Shown in pieces: positions 16,198 through 25,417 of a stretch of DNA of 64,000 nt (position 1 is its first letter; each line of letters begins with the position of its first letter). Below the pieces are notes generated by a model, which saw only the letters and a program-made list of their open reading frames with translations, had not been told where the DNA came from and ran no database searches. The position numbers and the translations under genes were made by a program. Source of the DNA: Nostoc sp. NIES-3756 (GTDB lineage: Bacteria; Cyanobacteriota; Cyanobacteriia; Cyanobacteriales; Nostocaceae); contig NZ_AP017295.1 in assembly GCF_001548375.1 (NCBI RefSeq), positions 4,002,501-4,066,500 on the forward strand. Direction: 5' to 3'.

Positions 16198-17132
16198 GGA
16201 TTATACCCTTATAAAATTGCTGAGATACTGACCTAATCTCAAGATTGGTTTAGCTTTAATCGTCTAGGTAGATAACAACAATGATGTGATTATCAATAAT
16301 AATCGCTCTCATTTATAAATATCTCATCTCCATCATCAATACCTGCCAAAATGGCAAAATCAACTTTATTTTTGCTTTAATTTCTGATGCTTTAAAAAAA
16401 AAACTTTAATTTTCAATTATCACCTATCAGAAAGAATTATTTAGGTACATGTAATTATTTTGTTATTTATGATGTTTTTTTTACTAATAAATTTATTTTA
16501 TTTAATCATGACCATCTATTACTCTAAACAACTATCTTAGGATATATAAATTAGTATTTACTTAACAGATATTTGTATCTGTAAGAGGATGTTTAAAAAG
16601 ATATTAGTGATATTTAAAATGGATGAATAAGCCTTGAAAATCATCAATCACTTTTTAAACAACCTCTAAAAGCAACTCACATTACGTTTTGTTGAAGTTC
16701 CCAAGATCAGAAAGTTAACTTTACCTACTTTTCAAAAGTAAGTTTCAAGCAGAGTAGTGCAATAAAATTTGTAATAATTGTTACATTTAAGTTTTAAAGT
16801 TTATAACTTGATGAATTTGGCATAGGATATTATTTTTATTTATCATCACTATGCACAATCAACCGGACACTTTGGCTAGATAAAATTTTTTTTGTCAAAC
16901 ATTCAAGTTAGAGTCGAATACTACGCTTGTAATTCACTATCTAACTTTAGTGACTTAGGACACACTCAATATATGGGCGTGTCACATTACGTAATTCCCA
17001 ATTTAGTAATATAAATGTACTATATTAAACACTGATGAGAGTTAATGTATTACCCTCTGTGCGTGTTAGTTGTTTTTGCCCAAGGTTTCATATCTACCAA
17101 GTAGGCAATTTTCCATGACTGGCAAAACAAGG
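16198..17132. other. Long AT-rich intergenic region upstream of the kinase/HopA1 unit
   Basis: Very AT-rich, with no coding sequence longer than about 28 codons on either strand. I read every ATG-initiated frame on the plus strand, and the minus-strand ones over about 16200-16670. None looks like a lanthipeptide-type precursor: the longest are stretches inside the MITE and a 19-codon frame at 17047. The region holds the family-A element at 16585-16666. The rest is unexplained and could contain promoters or a small RNA. Confidence 0.5.
16585..16666. mobile_element. MITE-like element, family A, short copy 3
   Basis: An 82-bp element with the same ends as the 163-bp copies: left GAGGATGTTTAAAAAG, right (reversed) GAGGTTGTTTAAAAAG. 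It is flanked by TAA duplications (16582-16584 and 16667-16669). It lacks the GATCCCCC core, so the terminal repeats define the family and the core is optional cargo. Confidence 0.75.
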
Positions 17133-17453
17133 TTATTGAGAAACTACAATTTGATTGACCAAAACAGCAAGTGACAACATACCTAAAATAGTCATTAAAC
17201 CAGCCGGCATAAACTTACGTGTTTTAGCTAATCTTATTGCAAAAACTATGACTAAAGCACCAGTAACAGCAGTTGCTAAAATTAAGCCCCAACCGTTGCC
17301 TTGGAGTTGTAAGTAAGCAGCAGTAAAAAGCAGTAAACCGCTAATAATACCACTAAGGAGGGAAACTTGACTATTAGCCTGCTTGTAACCAATAATGCCA
17401 CCAATAACAGTTAACGCACCATAGGCGATCGCAGCAATTATACTTAAATTCAT
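17133..17453 (-). CDS. TMEM14-family small membrane protein
   Basis: A 106-residue protein with four hydrophobic segments and glycine-rich turns: AAIAYGALTVIGGIIGYKQANS, LLSGIISGLLLFTAAYLQ, GWGLILATAVTGALVIVFAIRL and FMPAGLMTILGMLSLAVLV. RLAKTRKFMPAGLM is the hallmark of the TMEM14/FAX1-like family. Plastid FAX1 relatives move fatty acids across the envelope, and a comparable role in cyanobacteria is only inferred. It stands alone, with an AT-rich 3' flank and a heptamer repeat upstream. Confidence 0.88.
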   Translation of the reverse strand: MNLSIIAAIAYGALTVIGGIIGYKQANSQVSLLSGIISGLLLFTAAYLQLQGNGWGLILATAVTGALVIVFAIRLAKTRKFMPAGLMTILGMLSLAVLVNQIVVSQ

Positions 17454-17504
17454 TGTTAAACCTCAAGTAAATCAAACAGTCAACAGTCAAAGAATAGGAT
17501 TTTT

Positions 17505-17536
<32 letters not shown>

Positions 17537-17554
17537 AATACAAATAACCCAAAA

Positions 17555-18886
17555 ATGTCACCTAGCACTTCCCCCTATCCCCAAATACAATTTCTGCAAC
17601 GCCAAGCAGCCTCACTCTTACTCTACCAATCAGTCCTGCAAACCGATGTTGGTATTGCCTTTCTCGAACTGTTACAAACCATACGTTATGCTGAAGCTGA
17701 TGCACGCAGTACTCTCCAAGCTTATGGCAATTACTTTCACGCTTTAGCTACTAGAAAACAAAATTGGGAAGATTATTTAATTTCGCAAATTTTGATTGCG
17801 GAAAACCCCTTTAGCAAACTTACCCAGCAGCAAGACTTGGAAGCCATACCCCCAGCTTTAATTGCAGCTGCTAGACATGATTTACAGGTTTTACAAAGTC
17901 TACATGAATGTAGCAGTGCTGTTTTATGTGAGTGGGTGCAAGCAGTAGCCCATTTACCCATTTCTCCTGTCGTCTGGTACACAGAACAGGATGATGTGGG
18001 TTTAGAAGCAGGATCATTTTTACATCACCTCGACAATTGGGCAGATGCAGTAGAAGAATTAGCCGCCTATTATCAGAAGTTTGGTACAGGTTTATTTGCC
18101 CAATATCACGCCTTGAGGTGGCAAGAAGGAGAATTTATTGGCATTCCTTACCCTGACCCAGTTAAACTAAGTTCACTCGTTGGTTATGAGTCACAACAAG
18201 AGGCATTGTTAAAAAATACGCAATTCCTCTTAGCAGGGCAGACTGCACTCCATGTATTACTTTACGGTAGTCGTGGGGCAGGAAAATCTTCTCTAGTCAA
18301 AGCATTATTAAATGAATATAGTCATAGACAACTGCGTTTATTAGAAGTAGCAAAATCAGACCTAAAGGATTTACCTAAGATTGTGGAACAGTTACGTGGA
18401 GTGCCGCAAAAATTTATTATCTTTGTGGATGATTTATCCTTTGAAGAAGATGATGATGCTTTTAAAGCATTGAAGGTTGTCTTAGAAGGAAACTTGACTG
18501 CCCGTCCACAAAACGTAGTTGTTTATGCTACTACAAATCGTCGTCATTTGATTCGTGAGTTTTTTGCCGATAGACCAAGCCTGAAAAATAACGAAGAAGT
18601 CCATGCTTGGGACACGATGCAGGAAAAATTATCGTTTAGCGATCGCTTCGGTTTAACCCTCACTTTTGATACTGCCGATCAAAACACATACCTACAAATT
18701 GTACGCCATCTGGCAGCCCAAGCCGAAATTGATATCAATCAAGAAGATTTAGAATATCAAGCCCTACAATGGGCAACACGCCATAATGGACGTTCTGGAC
18801 GTACAGCAAGGCAATTTATCGATTTTCTCAAAGCAGACACAACATTATTTGGTACAAATAACAAGATTTCCGATACCCAAATATGA
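17555..18886 (+). CDS. DUF815-type AAA+ ATPase
   Basis: A roughly 443-residue ATPase of the DUF815 family. The C-terminal half has Walker A LLYGSRGAGKSSLVKALL, Walker B KFIIFVDDLSFEEDDD, a sensor-like VVVYATTNRRHLIREFF and arginine-rich SDRFGLTLTF, all AAA+ features. The N-terminal half is helical and specific to this family. It begins LVGYESQQEALLKNT just before the ATPase, as in other DUF815 proteins. The start at 17555 is preferred over an ATG at 17522 because the latter lies inside the heptamer repeat. Function is unknown across the family. It is the first of three co-directional genes before the tRNA, with about 150 bases to the next. Confidence 0.85.
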   Translation: MSPSTSPYPQIQFLQRQAASLLLYQSVLQTDVGIAFLELLQTIRYAEADARSTLQAYGNYFHALATRKQNWEDYLISQILIAENPFSKLTQQQDLEAIPPALIAAARHDLQVLQSLHECSSAVLCEWVQAVAHLPISPVVWYTEQDDVGLEAGSFLHHLDNWADAVEELAAYYQKFGTGLFAQYHALRWQEGEFIGIPYPDPVKLSSLVGYESQQEALLKNTQFLLAGQTALHVLLYGSRGAGKSSLVKALLNEYSHRQLRLLEVAKSDLKDLPKIVEQLRGVPQKFIIFVDDLSFEEDDDAFKALKVVLEGNLTARPQNVVVYATTNRRHLIREFFADRPSLKNNEEVHAWDTMQEKLSFSDRFGLTLTFDTADQNTYLQIVRHLAAQAEIDINQEDLEYQALQWATRHNGRSGRTARQFIDFLKADTTLFGTNNKISDTQI

Positions 18887-19036
18887 AAATAATTGTTGCT
18901 TGATTTTAATATTTCGTTACTTTTACCAAAATCTTATGCACAAACACTTACAACTAGAATCACTAACATCATATGAGGAGTAATCATTGGCAAGGCTGCT
19001 CACTCAAACAAATTAACTACGCTAAAAATTAGCAAT

Positions 19037-20323
19037 ATGCAACCAGTAATAGTAAGTAATAGATTTATTTTAGGCATAATTGCCTTTAGTGTGAGTTTTG
19101 GCTTGAGTCTAGTTCCCAGATGGAATTTTGGTCAAGCTTTCTTGACAGGTGTAATTACAGTCATTGCTACTTACTCAGCCGCCTTGTTTGTAGATAAGCG
19201 ACGGAGAAATTATGAATTATTACTTTTAAGTTCATTCCGTAAACGGATTAAAGAAACAGAAGGATTAAAATCTCGCCTAGCTAGAGAAATTGACCAACTA
19301 GAAACCCATAGGGGCTTATTATACAACGAGACAAAACAGCTACAAAATCAAATTTTAGACTGTCGTAATCAAAGAGATAGCCTGCATCGAGATTTAGGAG
19401 TTTTTGCCAGTCAAAGAAAACAGATAGAATCCGAAGTCAACAACTTAAAAAATGCAATATATATCTTAGAACAAAATCAAGCAGAACTGAATAACGCCTT
19501 ATCTACACTAGCAACAGAAAAACGCCGTATTGAAGCTAGTTTCCATAGTCAACGCACCGAAATTGCCCAGTTACAGACTCAAATTGATGGACTGCAACAA
19601 GAAAAACAAGAAATAGAAAGTAGTATTACCCTATTAGGTAGAATCAAGCCGCAGCTAGAAGAAAGGCTTTATGAACTTAGAATTACAATTCAAGATTTAG
19701 AAGCTGAGAAAGAAAAGCAAAATCAAATCTTGACAGATACGAGTAATGAAAAAGAAAATTTAGCCGCCCATATTAGTTATTTACAAAATCAAAAAACTGA
19801 ACGCTACACCGAACTAGAACAAATAAAAAACGAAATTTCACTTTTACAACAAGAAAGAGACATCTTACAAAACCAAGTATGGGAACTCTTACAACAAGTA
19901 GAAACAGTTAATCAAGAATCCTTATCTGTAAATACAGTAGAGCAGGAAGATGAATTTTTCCCATTTGCAGAAATTATAGAAAATTTAGATACATTAAATT
20001 CTGAAAATGATAAAATTAAATCTTTACCAGAAGAATGGCATACATTCTTTAGACAGTTACCCACTTATGAAATTCAAGTCTTAAAAAGTATAGTAGAGCA
20101 AGATAATCCCAAGCAAGCTATTAAAAAAATAGCTGAAGCCAACATTACCATGCCAAACTTGTTGATTGATTCCATCAATGAGCGGGCTAATGATACTATT
20201 GGTGAACTAATTATTGAAACAGAATTAGAAGTGCCAAGAATTTATCCAGAACATATACTAAATGTCCGTAAAGTAATTGCTTTGTATGAAAATCTAATGA
20301 CTAGACACGCTTCCTCAAATTAA
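19037..20323 (+). CDS. Membrane-anchored coiled-coil protein with C-terminal TerB-C domain
   Basis: A 428-residue protein. Residues 9-50 hold two hydrophobic segments (FILGIIAFSVSFGLSLV and FLTGVITVIATYSAALFV), then a basic DKRRRNYE stop-transfer. From about 70 to 300 it is one long heptad coiled coil rich in Glu, Gln and Leu. The last ~90 residues match the TerB-C domain of tellurite-resistance-like proteins: LPEEWHTFFRQLP, VLKSIVEQDNPKQAIKKIAEA, LIDSINERANDTIGELIIE and IYPEHILNVRKVI. TerB-C proteins are described with P-loop ATPases in Ter-related stress/defence loci, and a BrxD-like ATPase gene follows within 100 bases. A membrane-tethered sensor or scaffold is the likely role (inference). 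Confidence 0.72.
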   Translation: MQPVIVSNRFILGIIAFSVSFGLSLVPRWNFGQAFLTGVITVIATYSAALFVDKRRRNYELLLLSSFRKRIKETEGLKSRLAREIDQLETHRGLLYNETKQLQNQILDCRNQRDSLHRDLGVFASQRKQIESEVNNLKNAIYILEQNQAELNNALSTLATEKRRIEASFHSQRTEIAQLQTQIDGLQQEKQEIESSITLLGRIKPQLEERLYELRITIQDLEAEKEKQNQILTDTSNEKENLAAHISYLQNQKTERYTELEQIKNEISLLQQERDILQNQVWELLQQVETVNQESLSVNTVEQEDEFFPFAEIIENLDTLNSENDKIKSLPEEWHTFFRQLPTYEIQVLKSIVEQDNPKQAIKKIAEANITMPNLLIDSINERANDTIGELIIETELEVPRIYPEHILNVRKVIALYENLMTRHASSN

Positions 20324-20418
20324 CTTCTTCTTGTATCTTGTTGAGATAAAAACTTATCGATGGTTAACTCTCCATCGCCATATCTCACTCCGCATTGATA
20401 TCAACTAAAGTAAACTAC

Positions 20419-21747
20419 ATGGCAAAGCTCAAAATCTCGAAAAAAACTTCAACTGCTTTAATTAACTCTTTAGGCGCGGGAGTAGTTCCCAGATTAGGAT
20501 TAGAACATATAGCAGTTGGTCGAGAAAAAGAACTTCAAAGCCTATCACAAAACCTTGATGATATTGGCGAAGGTGTAGCTGCATTTCGCTTTATCATTGG
20601 TAACTATGGTTCAGGAAAAAGCTTTATGCTTCAGATGCTACGTAACCGAGCAATGGAACAAGGTTTTGTAGTTGCTGATGCTGATTTATCCTCGGAACGC
20701 CGCCTAGCGGGAAGTAATAACGAAGGTTTAGCCACCTATCGAGAATTGATGAGTCACCTTTCGACAAAAACTCGTCCTGATGGTGGTGCATTAGTCTCAA
20801 TTTTAGAAGGATGGATTAATAAAATTCAGCAGGAAGTAGCCAAAGAAAGTAACCTCCGCCCTAATGATGATGGTTTTGATGACCAAGTAGAAGCCAAAAT
20901 TAGAGAGGTTGTTCAGTATATAGAAGACTTAGTACATGGGTTTGATTTTGGTAGCATTATTATTGCATATTGGCGTGGCTACAGGTTGGATGATGATGAT
21001 TTAAAAAACTCAGCACTGCGTTGGTTACGGGGAGAATTTAACACTAAAACCGAAGCTAGAACAGCCTTGGGAGTTAGGGTAATTATTGATGATGATAGTT
21101 GGTATGACTATATTAAACTCTTAGCTAAATTTGTGGCTGAGATTGGTTATAAAGGACTGCTAATTTTAATGGATGAAGCAGTTAATCTCTACCAAATATC
21201 TACTACAGTTACTAGAGAAAAAAACTATAATCGACTCTTAGCTATGTTCAATGACACCATGCAGTGCAAAGCGGAACATTTAGGCATTGTTATTGGTGGA
21301 ACAACTAAGTTTCTAGAAGATCCAAATCGCGGACTTTTCGCAGACCAAGCTTGGCGTAGACGTACTAAAGAAAGCCGTTTTGTTACACAGTCTGATGTGC
21401 AAGAAGTTATCGGCCCAGTTATCCGCCTCAACCCTTTAACTGAAGCAGAAATTCTCACACTGTTGCAACGCTTAAGCGAAATTCATTCCACTCATTTTGG
21501 TTATGACAAGACTTTAACTAATAAAGAATTACAGGAATTTGTCAAAGAAATTGTCAGCCGATTAGGTGCAGAATCTCTATTAACACCAGGGGAAATTGTA
21601 CGAGATTTTGTTAGTGTGTTGAATATCCTACATCACAATCCAACGATTAAATTTAGTGACCTAATTCATGGCTCTAATTTTAAACCTACGGCTGCGGGTA
21701 AAGGTATGAATGTAGATGAGGATAACGCAGCTGAATTTAGCTTGTGA
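20419..21747 (+). CDS. BrxD-like (DUF2791) P-loop ATPase
   Basis: A 442-residue ATPase of the DUF2791/BREX ATP-binding family. The N-terminus GAGVVPRLGLEHIAVGREKEL is the family signature, Walker A FIIGNYGSGKSFML lies near 58-71, and Walker B GLLILMDEAVNLY near 243-255. It also has VVADADLSSERRL, WLRGEFNTKTEARTALGVR and LGIVIGGTTKFLEDPNRGLF. In BREX, BrxD accompanies a Lon-like protease, methylase and others, none of which is here. In Ter-associated loci a relative pairs with TerB proteins and a helicase. Here only the TerB-C gene is adjacent. The start at ATG 20419 is preferred over a TTG 24 bases earlier. Confidence 0.82.
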   Translation: MAKLKISKKTSTALINSLGAGVVPRLGLEHIAVGREKELQSLSQNLDDIGEGVAAFRFIIGNYGSGKSFMLQMLRNRAMEQGFVVADADLSSERRLAGSNNEGLATYRELMSHLSTKTRPDGGALVSILEGWINKIQQEVAKESNLRPNDDGFDDQVEAKIREVVQYIEDLVHGFDFGSIIIAYWRGYRLDDDDLKNSALRWLRGEFNTKTEARTALGVRVIIDDDSWYDYIKLLAKFVAEIGYKGLLILMDEAVNLYQISTTVTREKNYNRLLAMFNDTMQCKAEHLGIVIGGTTKFLEDPNRGLFADQAWRRRTKESRFVTQSDVQEVIGPVIRLNPLTEAEILTLLQRLSEIHSTHFGYDKTLTNKELQEFVKEIVSRLGAESLLTPGEIVRDFVSVLNILHHNPTIKFSDLIHGSNFKPTAAGKGMNVDEDNAAEFSL

Positions 21748-21984
21748 TTCTCATGCGACTCATAAAGGTGGTAGTGGATGATGAGGCAGATTTCAAGCAC
21801 TGACCTGGGTTATCCTGATTCAGTAAAGCACACTTAATTCAAGCAACCGCCTCTGCTGCCACTGGGGTATTTCCGCGATCGCTCTGAGCATCTACGCTGG
21901 TGATATGTCTAGATTGACCCTATGACAAGTTGTCCCTGCCCACGTTATACAGAGACTAATCTCACTAGTGTGGTTTTATTTATA

Positions 21985-22066
21985 TGCGGATGAAAGGACT
22001 TGAACCTTCACTCCTCTCGGAACTAGAACCTAAATCTAGCGCGTCTGCCAATTCCGCCACATCCGC
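21985..22066 (-). tRNA. tRNA-Leu (anticodon UAG)
   Basis: On the minus strand an 82-nt tRNA with a long variable arm. The acceptor stem is GCGGATG/CATCCGC with A as discriminator. The D-arm is GGCGGAATTGGCAGACGC, the anticodon stem CTAGA/TCTAG encloses TTTAGGT (anticodon TAG), and the T-arm includes GGTTCAAGTCC. No intron and no encoded CCA. The class II variable arm and anticodon identify a leucine tRNA. Confidence 0.97.
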
Positions 22067-22164
22067 TTATGCAACTATCCTAGCATAGCACATTTTATTA
22101 GAGAATAGGGGAGAAAAAAGGGAAATAGTTAACAATCCATAACAATTCCCCATACACTGTGCAA

Positions 22165-23352
22165 TTACATCACGCCAACACGAGGTAGACGATGTTTAAA
22201 GCCACACAGAATTTCCCAGGAGATAGTATTTAACTTTTGGGCCCAATCATCAGCCGTAATTCTTTCCTTCCCCTGTTCGCCTAATAAAGTGACGATTTCC
22301 CCTTCTTGCACATCTGGAACAGCACTCACATCTATCATCAACTGATCCATAGTAATCGCGCCAATTTGCGGTACTCGCTGACCGCGAATTAAGACCTGCA
22401 TTTTGTTGGACAGATTACGCGGTACACCATCAGCGTAACCAATACCCACAACCGCCAACCGCATTTCACAAGGGGCGATAAATTGGTGTCCGTAACTTAC
22501 GCCAGTACCTTCAGCAATTGTTTTAACGTGGGTAACTCGCGCTTGGACTTGAATAACTGGTTTAAGGCTGATTGTTTTCTGTAAATGAGGGGCTGGGTAA
22601 AGTCCATATACAGCTAAACCCACACGCACCATATCGTAATGTAGGCGCTTGTCTGTGAGGGTAGCGGCGGAGTTGGCTAAATGCAGACTAGGAATTTTAA
22701 TACCCAAAGCTTTGATTTGGGCGATCGCCTCCTCAAATCGTCTATGCTGTTCTTCCATAATCCTCGCATCTGGACTATCTGCCGTTGCTAAGTGGGAGTA
22801 AACACTAGCAATATCCAAATGGGGTAAACGATCTACTAACTGCACAAACTCCCCAGCTTGCTGCCAATTAGTACCCAATCGAGACATTCCTGTATCTAAT
22901 TTGATATGTACAGGTATAGGTGAATCATGCTGTATCGTTTCCAATGTATTGGAAAATATCAAAGCTTGTTTAGGACTACCGATAGTTGGCTGAAGATCCC
23001 ATTGAGCGATCGCCTGAATTTGTTCTGGGGTGTAGGTAGCCCCTAAAATCAAAATAGGCGCTTTAATCCCTGCCTCCCGCAATTGGATTCCCTCAGGAAC
23101 AGTTGCCACACCCAACCAACTTGCACCCCCTTGCAGCGCCGTCTGTGCCACTGTCACCGCACCATGACCATAAGCATCCGCTTTCACTACAGCCATTAAC
23201 TGAGTATGCGGTGATAAAAACTGCTTGAGTTGCTGCACATTGTAAGACAAAGCTTCTAAATCAATTTCCACCCAAGCACGTTGAGAAAACCAAGCATAAG
23301 TATCACACTGTTGATGAGAAGCCATACTAGAGGCTTGTTCGCGGCTTAACAT
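22165..23352 (-). CDS. alr: Alanine racemase
   Basis: A PLP enzyme that makes D-alanine for peptidoglycan. The 395-residue protein has the PLP lysine in LMAVVKADAYGHGA (about residue 57) and the catalytic tyrosine in GTGVSYGHQF. It also has HIKLDTGMSRLG, YSHLATAD, LHLANSAATL, YDMVRVGLAVYGLYP, and ITMDQLMIDVS near the C-terminus. Length is normal; the first ~20 residues are less conserved, so an in-frame start slightly downstream is possible. It is alone on the minus strand, just upstream of tRNA-Leu in its own direction. Confidence 0.96.
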   Translation of the reverse strand: MLSREQASSMASHQQCDTYAWFSQRAWVEIDLEALSYNVQQLKQFLSPHTQLMAVVKADAYGHGAVTVAQTALQGGASWLGVATVPEGIQLREAGIKAPILILGATYTPEQIQAIAQWDLQPTIGSPKQALIFSNTLETIQHDSPIPVHIKLDTGMSRLGTNWQQAGEFVQLVDRLPHLDIASVYSHLATADSPDARIMEEQHRRFEEAIAQIKALGIKIPSLHLANSAATLTDKRLHYDMVRVGLAVYGLYPAPHLQKTISLKPVIQVQARVTHVKTIAEGTGVSYGHQFIAPCEMRLAVVGIGYADGVPRNLSNKMQVLIRGQRVPQIGAITMDQLMIDVSAVPDVQEGEIVTLLGEQGKERITADDWAQKLNTISWEILCGFKHRLPRVGVM

Positions 23353-23800
23353 TTTTTAACTTCCTCTCATAACACCACTTTTCAGACTTTTAACTTCATC
23401 AGCAATTGCGCTTTTAGGTTGTTGACAGTTGACAGTTGACTATTAAGCGTCAAAAAACCTCATTCATGACCGTGTAATTAAAAGCGAATAGCTTAAGTTG
23501 TATTTAAAATTCTGATAATCACATCAGAGTTAATCAGGAAGTTTAACGCGCATTTCGCAACAGATACAACATACCTGGGAAATTTTTTAGTCATTAGTCA
23601 TTAGTCATTAGTCATTAGTCCATAGTCAAAAGGCAAGAGGCAGAAGAGGCAAGGGAGCAGGAGAGAGGATTCCCCCTGCTCCTCTGCTTCTTTCTCTCCC
23701 AACTTGCCAAAATTATGTCGAAAGTATAATTTATCTTCCCCTCCCCAAGGAGAGGAAAATCGTGTTAATATATGTAAAACTAATACCTTGAGCTTGATCA
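23353..23800. repeat. Intergenic spacer with (CATTAGT)n heptamers
   Basis: Between divergent alr and the HNH gene. It holds a (CATTAGT)n heptamer tract near 23588-23625 and a purine-rich segment to about 23700. A CCCCTCCCCAAGGAGAGG stretch lies near 23740. No coding sequence is credible. Both promoters should lie here. Confidence 0.6.
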
Positions 23801-24298
23801 ATGGGGAAGGTTTTAGTATTAAATGCCTCTTACGAACCGCTCAATATAACGAGCTGGCGGCGTGCTGCGGTTCTATTAATCAAGGGCAAAGCAGAACGTG
23901 TGGAACACAACGGCAGGTTTCTTTACTCTGACTTTCCGTTACCAACCGTAATCCGGTTGCGTCATTATGTCCGCGTTCCTTACAAGGAAATTCCACTAAC
24001 CCGCCGCAATATCTTGCATCGTGACGGACATACTTGCCAATACTGCGGATATACCGGGGACGAGTTGACATTAGACCATGTGATTCCGCGATCGCGCGGC
24101 GGTGGTGATAGCTGGGAAAATATTGTCACGGCTTGTGTCCGTTGCAATGTCAAAAAAGGCAGTCGCACACCCCAAGAGGCACGTATGCCTTTGCGCCATC
24201 AGCCTCGTCAACCGTACAGCAGCCTCTATTTTGAGGTCAGCAAACATCTGAAGAGTGGCTTGCATCAAGAGTGGCAAAAATATGTTATAGGACTTTGA
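23801..24298 (+). CDS. HNH endonuclease-family protein
   Basis: A 165-residue HNH nuclease-fold protein. GKVLVLNASYEPLNITSWRRA is the typical cyanobacterial N-terminus of this family. The HNH motif runs from CQYCGYTGDELTLDHVIPRSRGG to WENIVTACVRCNVKKGSRTP: two CxxC zinc pairs, Asp-His in LDHVIP and Asn in ENIV. It is a housekeeping-type stand-alone HNH protein found across cyanobacteria, with unknown target. The ATG 23801 agrees with the conserved N-terminus. Confidence 0.9.
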   Translation: MGKVLVLNASYEPLNITSWRRAAVLLIKGKAERVEHNGRFLYSDFPLPTVIRLRHYVRVPYKEIPLTRRNILHRDGHTCQYCGYTGDELTLDHVIPRSRGGGDSWENIVTACVRCNVKKGSRTPQEARMPLRHQPRQPYSSLYFEVSKHLKSGLHQEWQKYVIGL

Positions 24299-25417
24299 CA
24301 CTAACACAATTACCTTAAGTACCCAGTTGATTTGTCACCTAAAAGTAGGTGTTATATTTGCTTGTCTAGTTGATAGTACTTTATCAGCTTGAAATTAAGC
24401 ATTTGCCAAGTACTAAACTGGGTATCATTTCTGTTGTGCCTACATGTGCTGTAGGTAAGTACGCGATTAACCCATCAAGTAGCCAACAGCCTCCTATAAT
24501 AACACATAAATTAATAATCAGCAACTTTAAGGTGCTTTTTTATAAAAATTTCCGTCATCGTCCTGCATATGGTCAGTACAGTTCCTCTACTAATTTTGGC
24601 AGAGGGTGTCCATTACTTCAGATATAGGCTCTATCTCTCTTCAAGCCTAAAATTTCTCAGTGCTGAGTAATGAGTGATACCATTTCACAAAAAATATGAT
24701 ACAGATTCAAATGCCCAAACCTATGCTACGTCTGGTGTTATTAATTTTGAATTTTGAATTTTGAATTTTGAATTGGTATGAGGCAGATGAGGTGAGAAAG
24801 AAGCAAGGGAAAATTCTCTCTTTGCGCCTTTGCCTCTTGTGCCTCCTAAATACGAGGTCAATCAAAAATTATTGGCGCTGAACATTAGTGGTAAATTGAT
24901 ACAATCCACCCTTTTGCCTAAAGAATATAACTAATTGTAAGATTGGATATTAGTCAATAAAATTTTAAACATAAATCTATGTCAATCAAAGGATAGACTC
25001 AAATATGAAGCCCCAACTACACCCCCATAAAGGTAAACCAGGAGCATGTAAAAAATATGCCTAGTGGGAGTGAAAAGAAAGATATAAATCTTGCAACATC
25101 AAACCATTCATTCCAGAGGACATAGCAAAAGCTGTGGTAGCAAATAGCTTTATTTTGCAACCTAACATAACAAAGATTGATCAGCCTTTAAAATGCTTTG
25201 CCAAGACGATAGCGTCTTTATTTTCGACCTTTATCAGCATTATGGTGGAATCTATCAAATTGCTGACTTATGCTGTTGACAAAAAATATACCGAGATATG
25301 TATCCCCATATTGCTTGATTTTTGCGAAGATCAGAATGTGGGGTTGAATCAGTCAATTGCTGATAGCAATATCTCTGAACAAATCAATGGAGCCTCGCAT
25401 TCACAAAAACTTTGCAT
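24299..25417. other. Long intergenic region, mostly unexplained
   Basis: About 1.1 kb with no gene I can support. It contains a hairpin at 24336-24351, a T-rich hairpin-like stretch near 24520-24545, (GAATTTT)n heptamers near 24740-24775 and a 19-codon frame at 25005. A GTG-initiated 97-codon frame (25134-25427) overlaps the next gene and has no recognisable content. I treat it as probably untranslated leader or decayed sequence. Confidence 0.4.
24336..24351 (+). terminator. Hairpin after the HNH gene
   Basis: Perfect 6-bp stem CACCTA/TAGGTG with a 4-base loop, followed by TTATATTTG. It lies 37 bases past the stop and is a weak candidate terminator. Confidence 0.4.

Noticed and set aside
16198..17132. 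Possible lanthipeptide precursor upstream of the kinase/HopA1 pair
   Set aside because: The ATG-initiated frames I read there are 28 codons or fewer, and none has a leader plus Ser/Thr/Cys-rich core. The longest lies within a MITE-like element.
24370..24627. 85-codon frame after the HNH gene
   Set aside because: Low-complexity, no domain, and it crosses a candidate hairpin. Better explained as spacer.
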